Positions 30,472-42,100 of a DNA stretch of 64,000 nt are shown one piece after another; within the stretch, counting starts at the first letter, position 1, and each line of letters opens with the position of its first letter. Both the position numbers and the translations under genes were made by a program. Source of the DNA: Sepioteuthis lessoniana (taxonomy: Eukaryota; Mollusca; Cephalopoda; Myopsida; Loliginidae); NCBI GenBank assembly GCA_963585895.1, contig OY757939.1:22426371-22490370 (forward strand), written 5' to 3'. The notes under the pieces are model-generated. The model did not search any database. It had not been told where the DNA came from and saw only the letters and a program-made list of their open reading frames with translations.

Positions 30472-30685
30472 CATTTAAAAATATGATTACTTACAAACTC
30501 CTGACTTACAAATCATATATATATATATATAACAATTTAACTGTATGCAAACAAATGAACCCTGGCTCATTTAAAAATGTTTTCTACAAACTGTTTACAA
30601 ATCATTTATAAGATGTATAAAGAGGATTTGACATTAAATAACCTACAATGGTTGATGTCACCTAAAACCCAACCCAACCAATCAA

Positions 30686-30990
30686 ATGCTAGCCCAGTCA
30701 GCTGGGGATGTAGAATATGACTGCATCTCTGCAGAGGGTTAAGACCCTCCCCTCCAACAAGTGTCCTGGATATGACATTAAACAATCTGATGGTGAGGCT
30801 CCAGTAATGCTGGAGCTTGAGGGAATGGGAAGTACTCCTTCATTGCCAAGGTCCAAGGTCCAATAAATGGAGGCTTATGCTAAATTGAATTTTTAGAAAT
30901 AGAACTGTTTGATCATTTAACTGTTTTAAAAAAATGACTGATATTTAATTGAATTGTTAGTGATACATAGCAATACTTGGAACCATCTAA
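30686..30990 (+). repeat. R-B head, core and first modules
   Basis: Head GCCCAGTCAGCTGGGG, CTCTGCAGAGGG, core with CTCCAGTAATGCTGGAG, then AT-rich modules. The core lacks the usual CCACTC hairpin. Interrupted at about 30992 before any tail. Confidence 0.83.
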
Positions 30991-31009
30991 CTTTGTTGAC
31001 TCATGCTAT

Positions 31010-31292
31010 ATATGTATTTACCCAACTCCTCTGCACAACTAGGATATGACACCGTCAATGTTTTAAACAAAGTTTAACAAGTTTGAATTTAGAGTTTTAC
31101 TTCTTAGACTGGTTGCCATACCAAAGTTGAAGAGCCCAACCTGCCTTACTACTTACTCATAGCTGGAGGGAGAATAATTTGATTCATACCTTTCCTAAGG
31201 GTATTATGAAATGCAAACAGCTTTGTCTAGGAATTGAACTCTGGTTGCCATGTCTATTTCCTATGATGGTAACCATTACACCATTAGTACCT
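31010..31292 (-). repeat. R-C SINE, near full length
   Basis: Minus strand: GTATTTACCCAACTCC, TTTAACAAGTTTGAATTTAG, CATAGCTGGAGGG, B-box complement GAATTGAACTCTGG and A-box complement GGTAACCATTACACCA. Confidence 0.86.
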
Positions 31293-31532
31293 TACTGTTG
31301 TATATACAAGTATTTTTTAAAAGTTTTTTTTTGTGATTTTGATCTTTATATATACAGATATGTTTCTTTCTGCTTATATTAAACTTGTGTTTAAAAATGT
31401 GTATGGAATGTTCTAAAAATATCAAGACAACATCTTGGACAAAAATACATATAAGACTTTTCATGGCAAAGTGGCTGAACTGCAACAATATAGTGAGTGC
31501 TATTATATTCACTTACAGACTCTTGGGAAAGC

Positions 31533-31723
31533 AGCCCAGTCAGCTGGGACTGTAGAATACTCAAACTGTATCTCTACAGAGGAGTAAGACTCTCACAATG
31601 GGTGTCCTGGATATGACACTAAACCATCTGATGATGAGGCTTCAATCCTGGAGCCTTGGGGAATATGGATTACTCCTTCATTGCCATTGCTACCTGGTCC
31701 ACTCTGACCTGGAGTGGTGTTGT
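31533..31723 (+). repeat. R-B head and core, 3' truncated
   Basis: GCCCAGTCAGCTGGGAC, CTACAGAGGAG, GATATGACACTAAACC and GTCCACTCTGACCTGGAGTGG. It stops after the core. Confidence 0.82.
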
Positions 31724-31968
31724 ATAGCAGCATAATGAAGATACTACAATGCATTTCTTTATAAAAATATAACTCACACTATTTCTTGACTGGGATAAAA
31801 ACTGGTGTAAGTATGAGACAGAGACAGAGAGACAGATACATGGGAGACTTGAAGGACTTGGAGACTGCTATATTGACCCTTATCATCTTAGCTGCGTTGT
31901 GCCATGTTCATATTCAGGGTTCCACTTAGCACTTCTGCTTCTTTGATAAGACATTCTCAACCGGTCTT

Positions 31969-32384
31969 TGGCCCAGTCAGCTGGGGCTTTAGAATACAGA
32001 CTGCATCTCTGCTGAGGGTTAAGACCCCCCCCAATGAGTGTCCTGGATATGACACTAAGCAATCTGATGGTGAAGCTTCAGTAATGCTTTAGCTTTGGGG
32101 AATGTGGAGTACCCCTTCATTGCCATCATTTCCAGGTCCATTCTAGCCCGTAGTGGTAGCACTTGATAAGGTTCTATCTATGGGTCAAGTAGAACTAAAC
32201 TGTGTAATATGCTAAACTGAATTGTTTCAAATAGAACTGTTTTGACATGTAACTGTGTATAAACAAAAAACTGTACTTTTACTAAACCGAATTGTTTGAA
32301 ACTTTTATCAAAATGACTTAATTCGGCATTAAATGACCCAAAAAGGGTTGATATGCCATGAAACAAAATAACCAACTAATCAAC
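31969..32384 (+). repeat. R-B retroposon (416 bp) with TSD
   Basis: Head GGCCCAGTCAGCTGGGG to tail TTCGGCATTAAATGACC...GTTGATATGCCATGAAAC and CCAACTAATC. TSD CTCAACCGGTCTT (31956-31968) and CTCAACTGGTCTT (32385-32397), one difference. Confidence 0.9.
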
Positions 32385-32713
32385 CTCAACTGGTCTTCAC
32401 CAGGGAGCCATTTGGCTCCCAAGATTCAAGGCTGTAAACTGATGACTGCTGACTTTTACTACTGTAGGCTGCCAGGGCAGTCCCCAGCAGTTGCTCTATT
32501 TGACTGACTGAATCTCTTCTGGCTACAAGACTGACTATTACTCTCTAGTTACCTGTGTATATATAATTTCATAATGCCTATGCATTTCCAGTTCAACCTA
32601 CATTCTGCTTACACCTATACATCGCTGCCTTCCTGTTTATACAGGTGCGTCCTGCAACTACTTTGTTTACACAGCTGGAACATCCAGCTCTGTCAAGGAT
32701 CAATATGCAACAG

Positions 32714-33460
32714 TGTAGCACCTGATAGGGTCCTATCTATGGGTCAAATAGAACTTTTTGACATTTAACCTGCAAACAAATGACTTTTGTTAAATCAAAT
32801 TGTTAGAAATAGAACTCTTTGACCATTTAACTGTATGTAAACAAATGATTGATGTTTAATTAAATTTTCAGTGATACATAGTAATACTTGAAACCACTTC
32901 ACTGTGTGCAAACAAATGATTAATGTTCAATAGAATTATTAGTGTTAGATAGCCATAATTGAAATTCTTTAACTGTGTTGAAACAAAAGGAATGCTAGTG
33001 TGCAAACATTAGTTTTAACTTATTTAAAAGTGAAATTACCTACAAACTATTTACTTACAAACCATATGTATATCTATTTAAATGTGTGCAAACAAATGAC
33101 TAATGTTAAATTGTTAGTGTTATATGGCAATACTTAACATTTAACTTTGTTCCAATTAATGATTAATAGTAATTATTCGTTAATAGATAGATATTCTTGA
33201 AACCATTTAACCAAGTGCAAAAAAAAAAAAAATTGAGCCTGGCACATTTGAAAATGTTATCAACAAAATGTGTTTACAAATATATATATATTTAATGTGT
33301 ATAAACAGGATTTAGCATTAAATACCCTACAATGGTTGATATGCCATAAAACCCAACCAAACCAATCTACTTGCTGACAAATACTTGAAATATGCATGAA
33401 CAGGATTTGACGTTAACCTATGTTGATATGCCATGAAACCCTACCAATCAACCTTGCAAA
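32714..33460 (+). repeat. R-B 3' parts, two tails in succession
   Basis: Starts in the core at TAGCACCTGATAGGGTCC, passes at least eight CCATTTAACTGTGTGCAAAC-type modules, and ends TTTAGCATTAAATACCC...ATATGCCATAAAACCC (33310-33366). A second short tail, GATTTGACGTTAACC...ATGCCATGAAACC, ends near 33455. Confidence 0.8.
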
Positions 33461-33590
33461 AGGTATGAATCTCTTTACTTCCCAGTATGGATTGAATATT
33501 ACTACTGTTGTTTTTCTACCAGGATAGCTTTGGTATTAAATAACTGATGAAGGTTTATATGCCATTAAACAAACCAAACCAAACCAAAAA
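33461..33590 (+). repeat. R-A SINE, 3' half
   Basis: GCAAAAGGTATGAATC, TACTACTGTTGTTTTTCTACC and tail TTTGGTATTAAATAAC...TATATGCCATTAAAC with CCAAA repeats. The tRNA part is missing. Confidence 0.83.
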
Positions 33591-33594
33591 TAAA

Positions 33595-35175
33595 TGCATT
33601 GTCTAAACACTGAAATTATTTTGTGCTCAAAGTTAAGGTTTTAATGTGTTAGAAAATGATCTCTGACATGTGTTGGCTCAAGGCTACGTTATTCTGAGTA
33701 TTTGATGTTGATGATCATACTTACTGTCATTGGTTTGTAAATATAACCTGCTACTAACCACTGTACCTATTATAGATGTTTAATTGTTGGCTTTTGTATT
33801 AGTTCTAAAAATGGTCGAACTTAATTTATTTTGAAGCCTAATCCTATCCATCACTTCAGTTTCTAGCCTCTGCTTTAATCAAGGCCTTTGTATTTTCACT
33901 TTCTGAACCTGTTTTCCTTTCTTTTTAAAAATCTTTCTCATGGTGGTAGACGCTTAGGACTTCTTTTCTTTTGTTTTCCCCATGTCATAGCACTTGTCTA
34001 TGTTAGCATCTTTCAAAATTTTCCCTTGTCCCAGACAAGGAATAATCGAAGGCACATAGAAAATTCAGTCAACTCTTGAAAAATGCATTTCTTTTTTATG
34101 CTGGATTGAACAGGATTGATTTAACCCTTTTGATGTGGTGAATTTGGCAGCAAATTTAACGGCTGGAATCCACTTTTAATCATAAAATAAAAAAGCTTAC
34201 AAATGAAATAATTAGCATTTCACAATTAGAATACACTAATGGTGTCAGAGAGTTATATCGTACAATTGTGTTTATAAGAGAATTTTTTTATTTACTGATA
34301 CTTCTAAAAATGACTTTTACTAAAGTTTTAGAAATAATGAAATTTTTTTTATTTTATTTATTTTTTTTTTAAGGGCTTGGGTTTATTAAACACCAATTTC
34401 TACAAGAAATCATAGGCAAAAAATTGTAAACAATATCTTTTTCTTCATTTTTGAGGGTGGTTTTGTATTTTTGTCCAAGGGTGTATATAAACACGCACAC
34501 AGTCATTATTATCTATGAAATAAATTCATATCTGTGTTTGAATTTCTTTGAGTTTATTCTTTTTACTAGAAAAATTTATTTACATATATTTATTTATATA
34601 TTGCAAGTATTCTTTATTAACCTTTTTTTTTTTTTGTTATTATAGTAAAACAATATTTGCTTGCTTCAAGTCATATTTTCTCATTACTCAAATTTTCCAT
34701 TTCTGTGATGCAATATTCTGTTGATGTAGAAAAGGGGTTATGCACACACATGGTTTATTTTCACATTAGCTCACGGAAAAATAGAACTAGCATGATACAC
34801 AAGATATGATGAGATAAAATTTAAGAAAATTTAATTATTTGTATGGTGGAAAAATAGTCAAATAAATAATTTAACATTTTTAAACTCAGAAGATAAGTTA
34901 TGCAAGTAATTAGAATATTTCTTTTTTCTAAACCAGTTGTCTCTACTCCACCTCACCTCTGAAAATTGGAAGTGGACCATCATTGTTACCAACCTTTTTC
35001 CTTGAGTTGTTCTTGGTTAAAAATCAAAAGGCAATGAAGTTTGTTAGGTTCATAGCATAAGTGATGAGAAGACTTGGGCCGTGAAAACAGCAATATGTAA
35101 ATATCATATTCATTTAATTAGAATACTAATATAATGTTCATGGTAAGTTCAGTTAAAAGGAATATTATGAATTAA
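33595..35175. other. Intronic DNA, no gene seen
   Basis: 1.6 kb without matches to the window's repeat families; several poly-T runs (34345-34372, 34623-34636). Open frames at 33888-34079 and 34451-34645 are low-complexity. Confidence 0.5.
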
Positions 35176-35180
35176 ACTAA

Positions 35181-35204
35181 TGTGTGTGTGTGTGTGTGTG
35201 TGTG
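35181..35204. repeat. TG microsatellite
   Basis: (TG)n of about 12 units. Confidence 0.95.
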
Positions 35205-35259
35205 GACAATTTTTAAATTAATTAGTTAAGCCTTAACCAAACTCTGAAGTGACAATGAT

Positions 35260-35600
35260 TTTTTTTTATTGATTTTCACGGCATATCAATCCATCTTGGT
35301 TTTTTATGGCAAGAGGTTAGGGTATCGTGTTCATTGTACATTTGTATTTATATTTTTTCTAGTTGTATTTTAAGAGATTTTTTACATGGCTCTATTGAAA
35401 ACAAATAAGTTTTTGAATTGATCTATTTGATCCATAGATGGGACCCTAACAGGTACAACCATTTTGGGTCAAAGTGAACCTGGGAGTAATGATAAATTCT
35501 CCCCACTCTCCATATCTCTAGAACTGAAGCCTCACTATCAGATACAGTTTAATGTTATATCCAGTATATGCCTCTGCAAGGGATACAATGAGTGTATTCA
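35260..35600 (-). repeat. R-B2, minus strand
   Basis: Tail complement CGGCATATCAATCC, AT-rich modules, then TCCATAGATGGGACCC, a worn CCATTTTGGGTCAAAGTG hairpin and core complement AACTGAAGCCTCACTATC. Confidence 0.75.
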
Positions 35601-35954
35601 ATCCCTGTAAGAATGCAGAATGTAATTTGCTCTTCTTTCTAAAATTCCAAATTAACCATCTAAAATATTAGTATTGTCCTCATCCTTATAAGAAGTGCAT
35701 CCCATGTTAGGAAACACTGCCTCAGATTGAATGCATATTTTACAATAAATGAACTAATTATACTGATACATGCATAAAATGAAAAAAAAAAACCCAACTC
35801 CTAGATATCTTTTAGAATAATGGTTCCTACCCTGTCCCCTTTATATATTCCAGATAGCTAAAATAATCTAGTGCCCCTCCTTCCTCTATATCCTTTTGCT
35901 GCCTCCCTGCTGGGAAAGTAGCAGTGGCACTTATTGTTACCAACCTTTTTTCAT

Positions 35955-36245
35955 AAGTATGTATTTACCCTATCCCTCTGTTATGGACAGGATTTGACAC
36001 AAGTTCAGTTTCTTAGAGTAAAGCTGGTTTGAATTCAGTTTTCTCTCTCCTAGTCAGGTTGCCTAAGCAAGGCTAAAGAACTTAGTCTTCTCTACTATTT
36101 ATCCTTGACAGGGTTGGGAAAATGGATTCATGCCTTTCCAAAGGGCATTACTGCAAAAATGAAACACAGTTTCATCCAGGATTTAAACTCTGGTTGCTGA
36201 TTCTATTTTTTATGATAATAGCCATTACACTAAGCATGTCTTTTA
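35955..36245 (-). repeat. R-C SINE, near full length
   Basis: Minus strand: GTATTTACCCTATCCC, CTCTCCTAGTCAGGTTGCC, B-box complement AGGATTTAAACTCTGG, and A-box complement near AATAGCCATTACACTAAG. Confidence 0.84.
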
Positions 36246-36249
36246 CTCA

Positions 36250-36875
36250 AATATTTCTCGATGATTAAATGGTTAGATGAAGAAAGTTAATGGTTTCCTA
36301 ACCCAAATGATGATAGACCCGAGAAGACCCTTATAGTGAAAACGGCAATATGTAAATTTTTTGTGCATCTGAAGATTTTTCAAATTAATCAGTTAAGTCT
36401 TAACATGACTCACTTCTAAGCCATGGAATGTTTTTTTCTTTTGATCTCCCTTCCAAAAATTCTAAATTGATCCCACACTCCCTGATAAGCATGTTTCCCA
36501 TATTTGGAATCACTGCTCTAAACAGTTTATCTTTGCTCTACAGGTTTGTTCAGCTGAAGTAGATCTCATTTTTATTTATTGCAAATTCTTAAAATAAAAT
36601 CTATTCAAGAGCAAAGGACAAAAGATTAAATTATAAAAATGCAATTAATTATACAATGAATAAAAAAAACAAAACTTTCATTTGTTTAGGATGGGAATAT
36701 GCAATCTCTTACTGGACATATTCAGTTGTATTGCAATATCAACTACTTTTCATTGTTTCTAATAGTCTGATGATAATAATTCGGTCATGAGTTTTTTAAT
36801 ATGAAGAGTAAAATTTGTATTTCTCTGATTCTAGATATGAAGGGCAAATAGTTGATCTTTGGAAGCATTAAACTC
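36250..36875. other. Intronic DNA, no gene seen
   Basis: No family or coding signal recognised. Confidence 0.45.
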
Positions 36876-36877
36876 AT

Positions 36878-36968
36878 CTATCATCATCACCATCATGGCA
36901 TGCTGGCAGCATGGATTCCCTTGACTCTCTCTCCCTATCCATTACTATTGGCCATTGCTCTAGACAAG
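36878..36968 (-). mobile_element. RTE-like LINE, extreme 3' end
   Basis: ATC repeats, then GGCATGCTGGCAGCATGG and TTCCCTTGACTCTCTCTCC, the complement of the last codons before the tail. Confidence 0.7.
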
Positions 36969-37499
36969 ATCCAATTTGAAGTCATCATGGAGTATTAGAT
37001 TGACTGTAAATCTAACAAGCTGACAATTGTAAGGCAACTTTTAAGTTTCAAAACTTTGTTTCTAAGTAAGATAATAACAAAGTAGTGTAATTTGAATAGT
37101 GTTAACAAATTACCTTTTATTATAATAGTTTGACTGCTGCTAGTTAGCTTAGCCAATCAGTAGTTTACTTTTTTGCCACTAGATGGCTCACATACTGGTA
37201 TCTCATCATGTGTGTTTATATTGCTGTATAATGCAGTATTTTCATAAAAATTACTCAAAGAAAACACAGAAAATCACGGAATTTGAAGAGAAAATATATT
37301 TCTGCACACGAGCCTTCAGATTAGGTCACTGAAAAATGGAACTTGCATGATACACATGATATGATGAAATCATCTTTTGGAAATCAATTTTGAGGGGTTG
37401 CATGATACACAAGTATATACTGTTGATATTTTTAAAATAATTTTAATTAATTTAAAGTCTATTTGGTTTTTTTTGTTTTTTTTTTGTTTACCTGTACAA

Positions 37500-38200
37500 T
37501 AGATCTAATGAAAGAAAATGGTTTCACAATAAAAAGGTAAGCAGTTGACTTACTACAGAAAAAATTACAGATGCAGATGATCTAGCACAGGGGTGTGCAA
37601 TATTTTTATTGGCGGACTACTTTTGAATGTTGGAACAACAATTAGCGCCAGTCACTAAAAAAATATGTAATCTAATGACTACTAGTGTATTGAGTTATGA
37701 ATACATTGTGAATGTTAGGCTATCGATTATATGGAAATCAGACCTAACCGATAAAATGAAATGCAGTTTCTTCCAGGCAGCAGTTGCATCGATACTGCTA
37801 TATGGATGCACTACATGGACTCTAACAAAACGGCTGGAGAAGAAGCTAGACGGCAATTACACAAGAATGCTGCGAGCAATTTTGAACAAGTCCTGGCGGC
37901 AACACCTCACAAGACACCAACTGTACGGCCACCTGCCTCCTATCACGAAAACTATTCAAGTTAGACGAACCAGACATGCAAGACACTGCTGGAGAAGCAG
38001 GGACGAACTCATAAGTGATGTACTCTTGTGGACTCCCACACATGGCCGTGCAAAAGCAGGACGACCAGCACGAACATGCATTCAGCAACTATGTGAGGAT
38101 ACAGGATGTTGTCCAGAAGACCTGCCTGAGGCGATGAACGATAGGAAGAAGTGGTGAGAGCGGGTCAGGGATATCCATGCTACCAGCACGACATGATGAA
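37500..38200 (+). pseudogene. RTE-like LINE: C-terminal region of the RT protein
   Basis: A small piece at 37500-37590 encodes an IDLMKENG-type stretch and a YADDL-region remnant. Then 37627-38157 is an open frame of 176 codons: IIWKSDLTDKMKCSFFQA, ILLYGCTTWTLTKRLEKKL, MLRAILNKSWRQHLTR, HARHCWRSRDELISDVLLW and GRPARTCIQQLCEDTGC. It ends at a stop at 38155. The start Met is only where the frame becomes open; upstream the RT is deleted. It resembles mollusc RTE-group elements from memory. The CAT tail is reduced to GACATGATG near 38190. This is the least damaged LINE fragment in the window. Confidence 0.85.
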
Positions 38201-38514
38201 AGATAAATAAAAATATTAATTTTTTGCACACAACATTGGATTACCATTTCAAATAGATAAAGGGACTAAATTTTATTTAAAATTTACCTGCAGTTATCAA
38301 TATTAACTGTAAAAAGAAATTCTTCAACCTTGGAATTCAAAAAAAGTCTCTTAATGCAAGACTTTTGAAAACCAAAATTGCAATGTTCTTGAGAGTCTGT
38401 ATGGTCAAATTGAAAACTGTAAATTTGTCTTATGACTATGAAACAAATTTGAAATTAGTGTATAAGGTAAAAAAATAAAAACAATTGCAAGGGCCACACT
38501 CACTTGCCTGGTGG

Positions 38515-38855
38515 TTGGAGTCATCTGTTGCACCCTTCTGATCTGCTCCTTCTTGCAAGTACACCTGCTCAAGCTGAATCTCTGCTGAACTGCTTGAAGC
38601 AGGCAGCAAGAAGCATTAGGGTTCATGTGAGCTCATTGAATGGCAAACCTCTGAAATTTGTTGACCAGTTCACATACTTTGCTAACAATATCTCATCTAC
38701 TGAAAAAGATGTCATCATATGCATAGGAAAGCATAGTCTGCTATTGACAGGTTAACAACCATATGGAAATCTGATCTGATAAAATGGGAATATTCTTGAG
38801 CTGTAGCTATGACAGTAATGTATGGCTGTACCACTTGGACTTAATAAAACTCTTG
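38515..38855 (+). mobile_element. Second RTE-like LINE fragment
   Basis: The plus strand encodes LLASTPAQAESLLNCLKQ, SLNGKPLKFVDQFTYFANN and ISSTEKDV, then a broken ILLYGCTTWT-type segment. This is older or more damaged than the copy at 37627 and covers the part of the LINE just upstream of it. Confidence 0.78.
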
Positions 38856-38857
38856 AA

Positions 38858-38942
38858 ATAGGTGCCTCACCATCAAATGCAGTTTTGGTTTTACCTCTTT
38901 TGCAGGGAATACAGTCAGCATATTCTAAGCCCTGTTTGAGAT
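38858..38942 (-). repeat. R-B2 fragment
   Basis: Core and head complement: GTGCCTCACCATCAAATGC, TTTTGCAGGGAATACAGTC, AGCATATTCTAAGCCC. Confidence 0.65.
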
Positions 38943-39139
38943 GGTGAAAGTACATTTCATGGCTCTTTCATTCCCTTCTTGGTTAGGCAGAGAACTTCAT
39001 AAATTTTATTACCTTGTTTGTCAATCTGTCAGCGCATTACTCAAGGTACAGCTAAAACTATGTCTACAAATTCTTGTGCTTACTTATTGGTGTATATTTT
39101 AGCATATTCTTATTTCCATTCCAAAAAGTTTTAGTAAAA

Positions 39140-39485
39140 AGTTCAAATATTAAACTTTGTATTTAATCCCTGCAATTAGATTTTTTTATATTCCATTAAC
39201 CATAACTGAATACAAGTGTTAAGCTATTAAAAATATTCTTTATTTACCTGTAGTCATTATTGAACCTGCAACCTCCAAATGAGCTCACTTACAGGTGTTT
39301 GGTTAAAGAACTTCTATCTACTCTGTGGATTGAATAAAGGGTTCAATTCGAAGTTCCGTGTTGGCTTCTGAGTTAGACATAAAACACTTGAAGAAGGCAG
39401 AAGGATGCATTGGCTGAAATGTTGTAAATATTACAACAAAGATGAAGACAATAGTCTGAATATAGTAAATGATAAAAGTCACTTC
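39140..39485. repeat. Relative of the foldback element at 21943
   Basis: Shares TTTAATCCCTG, ATACAAGTGTTAAGCTAT, TTGAACCTGCAACC, then GAAGAAGGCAGAAGGATGC, ATTGGCTGAAATGTTG and GATGAAGACAATAGTCTG. It has only one inverted arm. Confidence 0.65.
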
Positions 39486-39674
39486 TAATATAAACTTAAA
39501 ATTGCTGTACAGGGTTCAAGCTCTGGTCACTTAGGTTTGTCATTTTTGCATTAATGACATTGGAGAAAAATCATAAATCCAACTCTTCTGTGATCTGTCA
39601 TTTTGCCTATAGACTTTTGCCATTGATATATCAAAGACAAAAAAATGGGTGACAGAATGTTTGAGTAATGCTAA

Positions 39675-40174
39675 GGTTAGGTAAAAATTTTACAACATTT
39701 TGGTCTCATGTGAGGCACAATTTAGCAGCTCTGGATGCTTTTGCTGAGGTTGTGAAGGTGGCAAACCACACTGGACTGTGAGATACTAAGCTCGCCTGAT
39801 ACTCTCAATGTGCTACTCACTGAATTTGCCTTTGTGGCTTGGACCTCAGCCTTGGAATCCACTGTTTTAAGCCTACCTGACCTTGTCTGGCTGTCAAGGT
39901 TCTTGCAACCCTAGCAAAATTTCTTGAACTATCTGGTTATATAACATGTTTTTGGATACTTGTGCTGCATTATGGTCCAGTTCAAATTCATGAAGCATAA
40001 GTTTCTGAATTGGACTACATTGTACATTCAATGCACAGCGTGTCTGCACATTAACTACCACAATATTACCAATCGCAGCAGATACCTACCATGGCTTTAA
40101 TTGCTTTGGTTACACAGTATACATGCTCCAAACTAACACATACTAAAATATTGCAAAACTTTTGATTCATCCTA
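39675..40174 (-). mobile_element. Short mariner derivative with terminal repeats (about 500 bp)
   Basis: Ends GGTTAGGTAAAAATTTTAC and the inverse of GGATGAATCAAAAGTTTTGC. The minus strand keeps degraded HTH coding sequence: LMLHEFELDHNAA, then a GLQEP-type remnant. The catalytic domain is deleted. Same family as 53218-53706 in the opposite orientation. Confidence 0.72.
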
Positions 40175-40384
40175 TTATTTATACATAGTTATGTGAGTGA
40201 ATAAATTATGTGAAAAATAAAATAAAAAAACGGTTGGGTATTCATTGATTCATTCAATATGCGAATACTAAATTGTTAAAGTTGGTTTTATGAAGAAAAG
40301 AAATGTAGATTTTATCAACAAAAATATGATAACCATTGTCATCAGATTATTTTTTCTCACCTTATTCATTTTTCCACCCCCAGG

Positions 40385-40448
40385 ATGACTGTTAATGGAA
40401 CTCACCGCTCTAGGTGCTTCTTTGATGTCGAAAGCAATGGCAGAGCGT
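40385..40448 (+). CDS. PPIG: PPIG/NKTR-type cyclophilin, first coding exon
   Basis: Peptidyl-prolyl cis-trans isomerase domain at the N-terminus of a nuclear cyclophilin; in animals this family carries a C-terminal Arg/Ser-rich tail and acts with splicing factors. The exon begins one base after an acceptor (CACCCCCAG|G, 40383/40384), and ATG at 40385 gives MTVNGTHRSRCFFDVESNGR plus one base (phase 1), ending at the donor T|GTAAGT (40448/40449). CFFD(I/V) near residue 11 is the first beta strand of the fold. The acceptor right before the ATG means the 5' UTR lies in an upstream exon, probably 11990-12327. The next exon, at 53969, joins in phase to read Ala-Leu-Gly-Arg. PPIG against NKTR cannot be decided from 46 residues. 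Confidence 0.88.
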
Positions 40449-40654
40449 GTAAGTATATTTATATCTTTTTATGTAACAATTAACATTTTTTTTATGAATG
40501 GATTGTTTAGGACCAATGTAGTATCTATACACATGAGATTTCAATGTTTACTTTAAAAACTATATGATATAGAACATACAAATGAAAAGTTATTTCAAAG
40601 ATTTGACTTTCTTAAAAATAAATATACTACACAATAAGTAGATATAAATTCAGT

Positions 40655-40960
40655 ATTGGACAAAAAAATCCCAGACAGCTGACATAAAAAAAATTTTTAT
40701 TGGTTTCAACTTACATTTGAGTTGCGATGTTGGAGTTTGCTGTCACTTTACTACTCTAATAGTTTTTATATCTTCAGATGCAGTTGTTTTTCTCTTGCAC
40801 CCCGCTTTAAATTTTTCATTCCAATTTTCTTATTTTTAAGGAAAATATCAATTGATGAATGATAGCAATTCAATTTCTTTGTGATATCCCAAAGTGACCA
40901 TCCACAATCATATGCCAAAATTTTATTTTTTTTTTTTTTTTTTAAATGCAGTCAACTGCT
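40655..40960 (-). mobile_element. Tc1-like transposase HTH remnant
   Basis: The minus strand keeps CGWSLWDIT-like codons followed by NCYHSSIDIFLKNKK-like codons, homologous to the piece at 15470-15690. Interrupted by a T-run at 40925-40943. Confidence 0.5.
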
Positions 40961-41583
40961 TACTAGCTAGTAGCAAAGGATTGATCCCAAATTAGGATAT
41001 CATCAAGGAAAAGAAAATTGTAAGAAATTGCCTATTTTTTGTATTTCTGAGAATTTTCTGTTTAGAAAATTATGACTTATGTTACTACTAAGGAAACTTT
41101 GACAAGAAAAGTAATCACTTCCAATATGTGTTTAAGCCTTTGATGTTTCATTAAAATTTGTGGCAATAATAAAAAAAAATGGTTCAGTTTTTAAATTTTT
41201 TTAAAAATACTGTATATAGATGATTATTTTAAACTTCTTTATTCTTGTACTATATTTACTTATGTTTCTATGGATACAGTTTTTACACACTGATCTTAGG
41301 CACAAGTACCAGAGTGTGGCATTTTGGTTCTTGTTAAGGGGTGCAGATACTACATTCTCATTCTTACAGAATTGTTCATTATATAGATATAAATTTGAGA
41401 AAGAAAAAGACAATTTGGAAAATTATTGATGTTTATGTTTACACAACCACTCCACAAAGCAATATGTGAAACAAGGTCAGTTTTTAAGCATTCAAAGTAA
41501 GGAATTTATGGTTACCTAGAAAATCAGCATTCTGATTTCTACTTTTATTCAAGCACAAATCAAAACTGAGAAATGATATTTCT

Positions 41584-41588
<5 letters not shown>

Positions 41589-41639
<51 letters not shown>
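41589..41639. repeat. AT microsatellite
   Basis: (AT)n of about 25 units. Confidence 0.97.
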
Positions 41640-41642
<3 letters not shown>

Positions 41643-41777
41643 CTTCCTAAAATGTATCCAGCCCATTAGAATATTTCAAGGACCAGTTGCATAGCCTTGA
41701 TGTAAATTTTCAGTCAATCTGACAAGACCTTTTTGTGAATAGTCTTCTGTATGGTTACAAACCTGTCAGTAGGAAGT

Positions 41778-42000
41778 ACAGTACATGTATTTACCAAACT
41801 CCATTGGCACAATCTGAGCCAAAGTCAGTTTTTAGGCAGAGTATATCTGTTTTGAATTGAGAGTTTTCTTTTTTATAGACTGGTTGTCATATCAAGACTA
41901 AAGAACCCAGTCCACCCTACTATTTACCCATAATTGGGAGGAGGAGGAGAGGTAGTCATTCTTTTCTTAAGGCCATTAGTGTGAAGTAAAATGTAATCAG
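41778..42000 (-). repeat. R-C SINE, tRNA part worn
   Basis: Minus strand: GTATTTACCAAACTCC, CAAAGTCAGTTTTTAGGC, AGACTGGTTGTCATATC, CCCATAATTGGGAGG. Confidence 0.78.
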
Positions 42001-42100
42001 TCATCTTGAATTGATGTTTTCCTGGAGATCTAGCATCAGCTGATTTACTTTTTTCCCCTCTCATTCTATCAGATTTCAATCCAAATTTTACTAAACATAC

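Larger units (their letters stand above)
28045..30680 (+). repeat. Old R-B element hosting three nested insertions
   Basis: The host has head GCCTAGTTGGCTGAGGCTG at 28047, the core, AT-rich modules (28240-28452, 29111-29199, 29447-29549, 30472-30640) and a tail GACATTAAATAACCTACAATGG...TTGATGTCACC ending in CCAACCAATC near 30678. Inside it lie R-B (28453-29110), R-D (29200-29446) and an I-clade LINE 3' end (29550-30471), each with its own duplicated host sequence. Removing them restores an element of roughly 800 bp. Confidence 0.8.
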
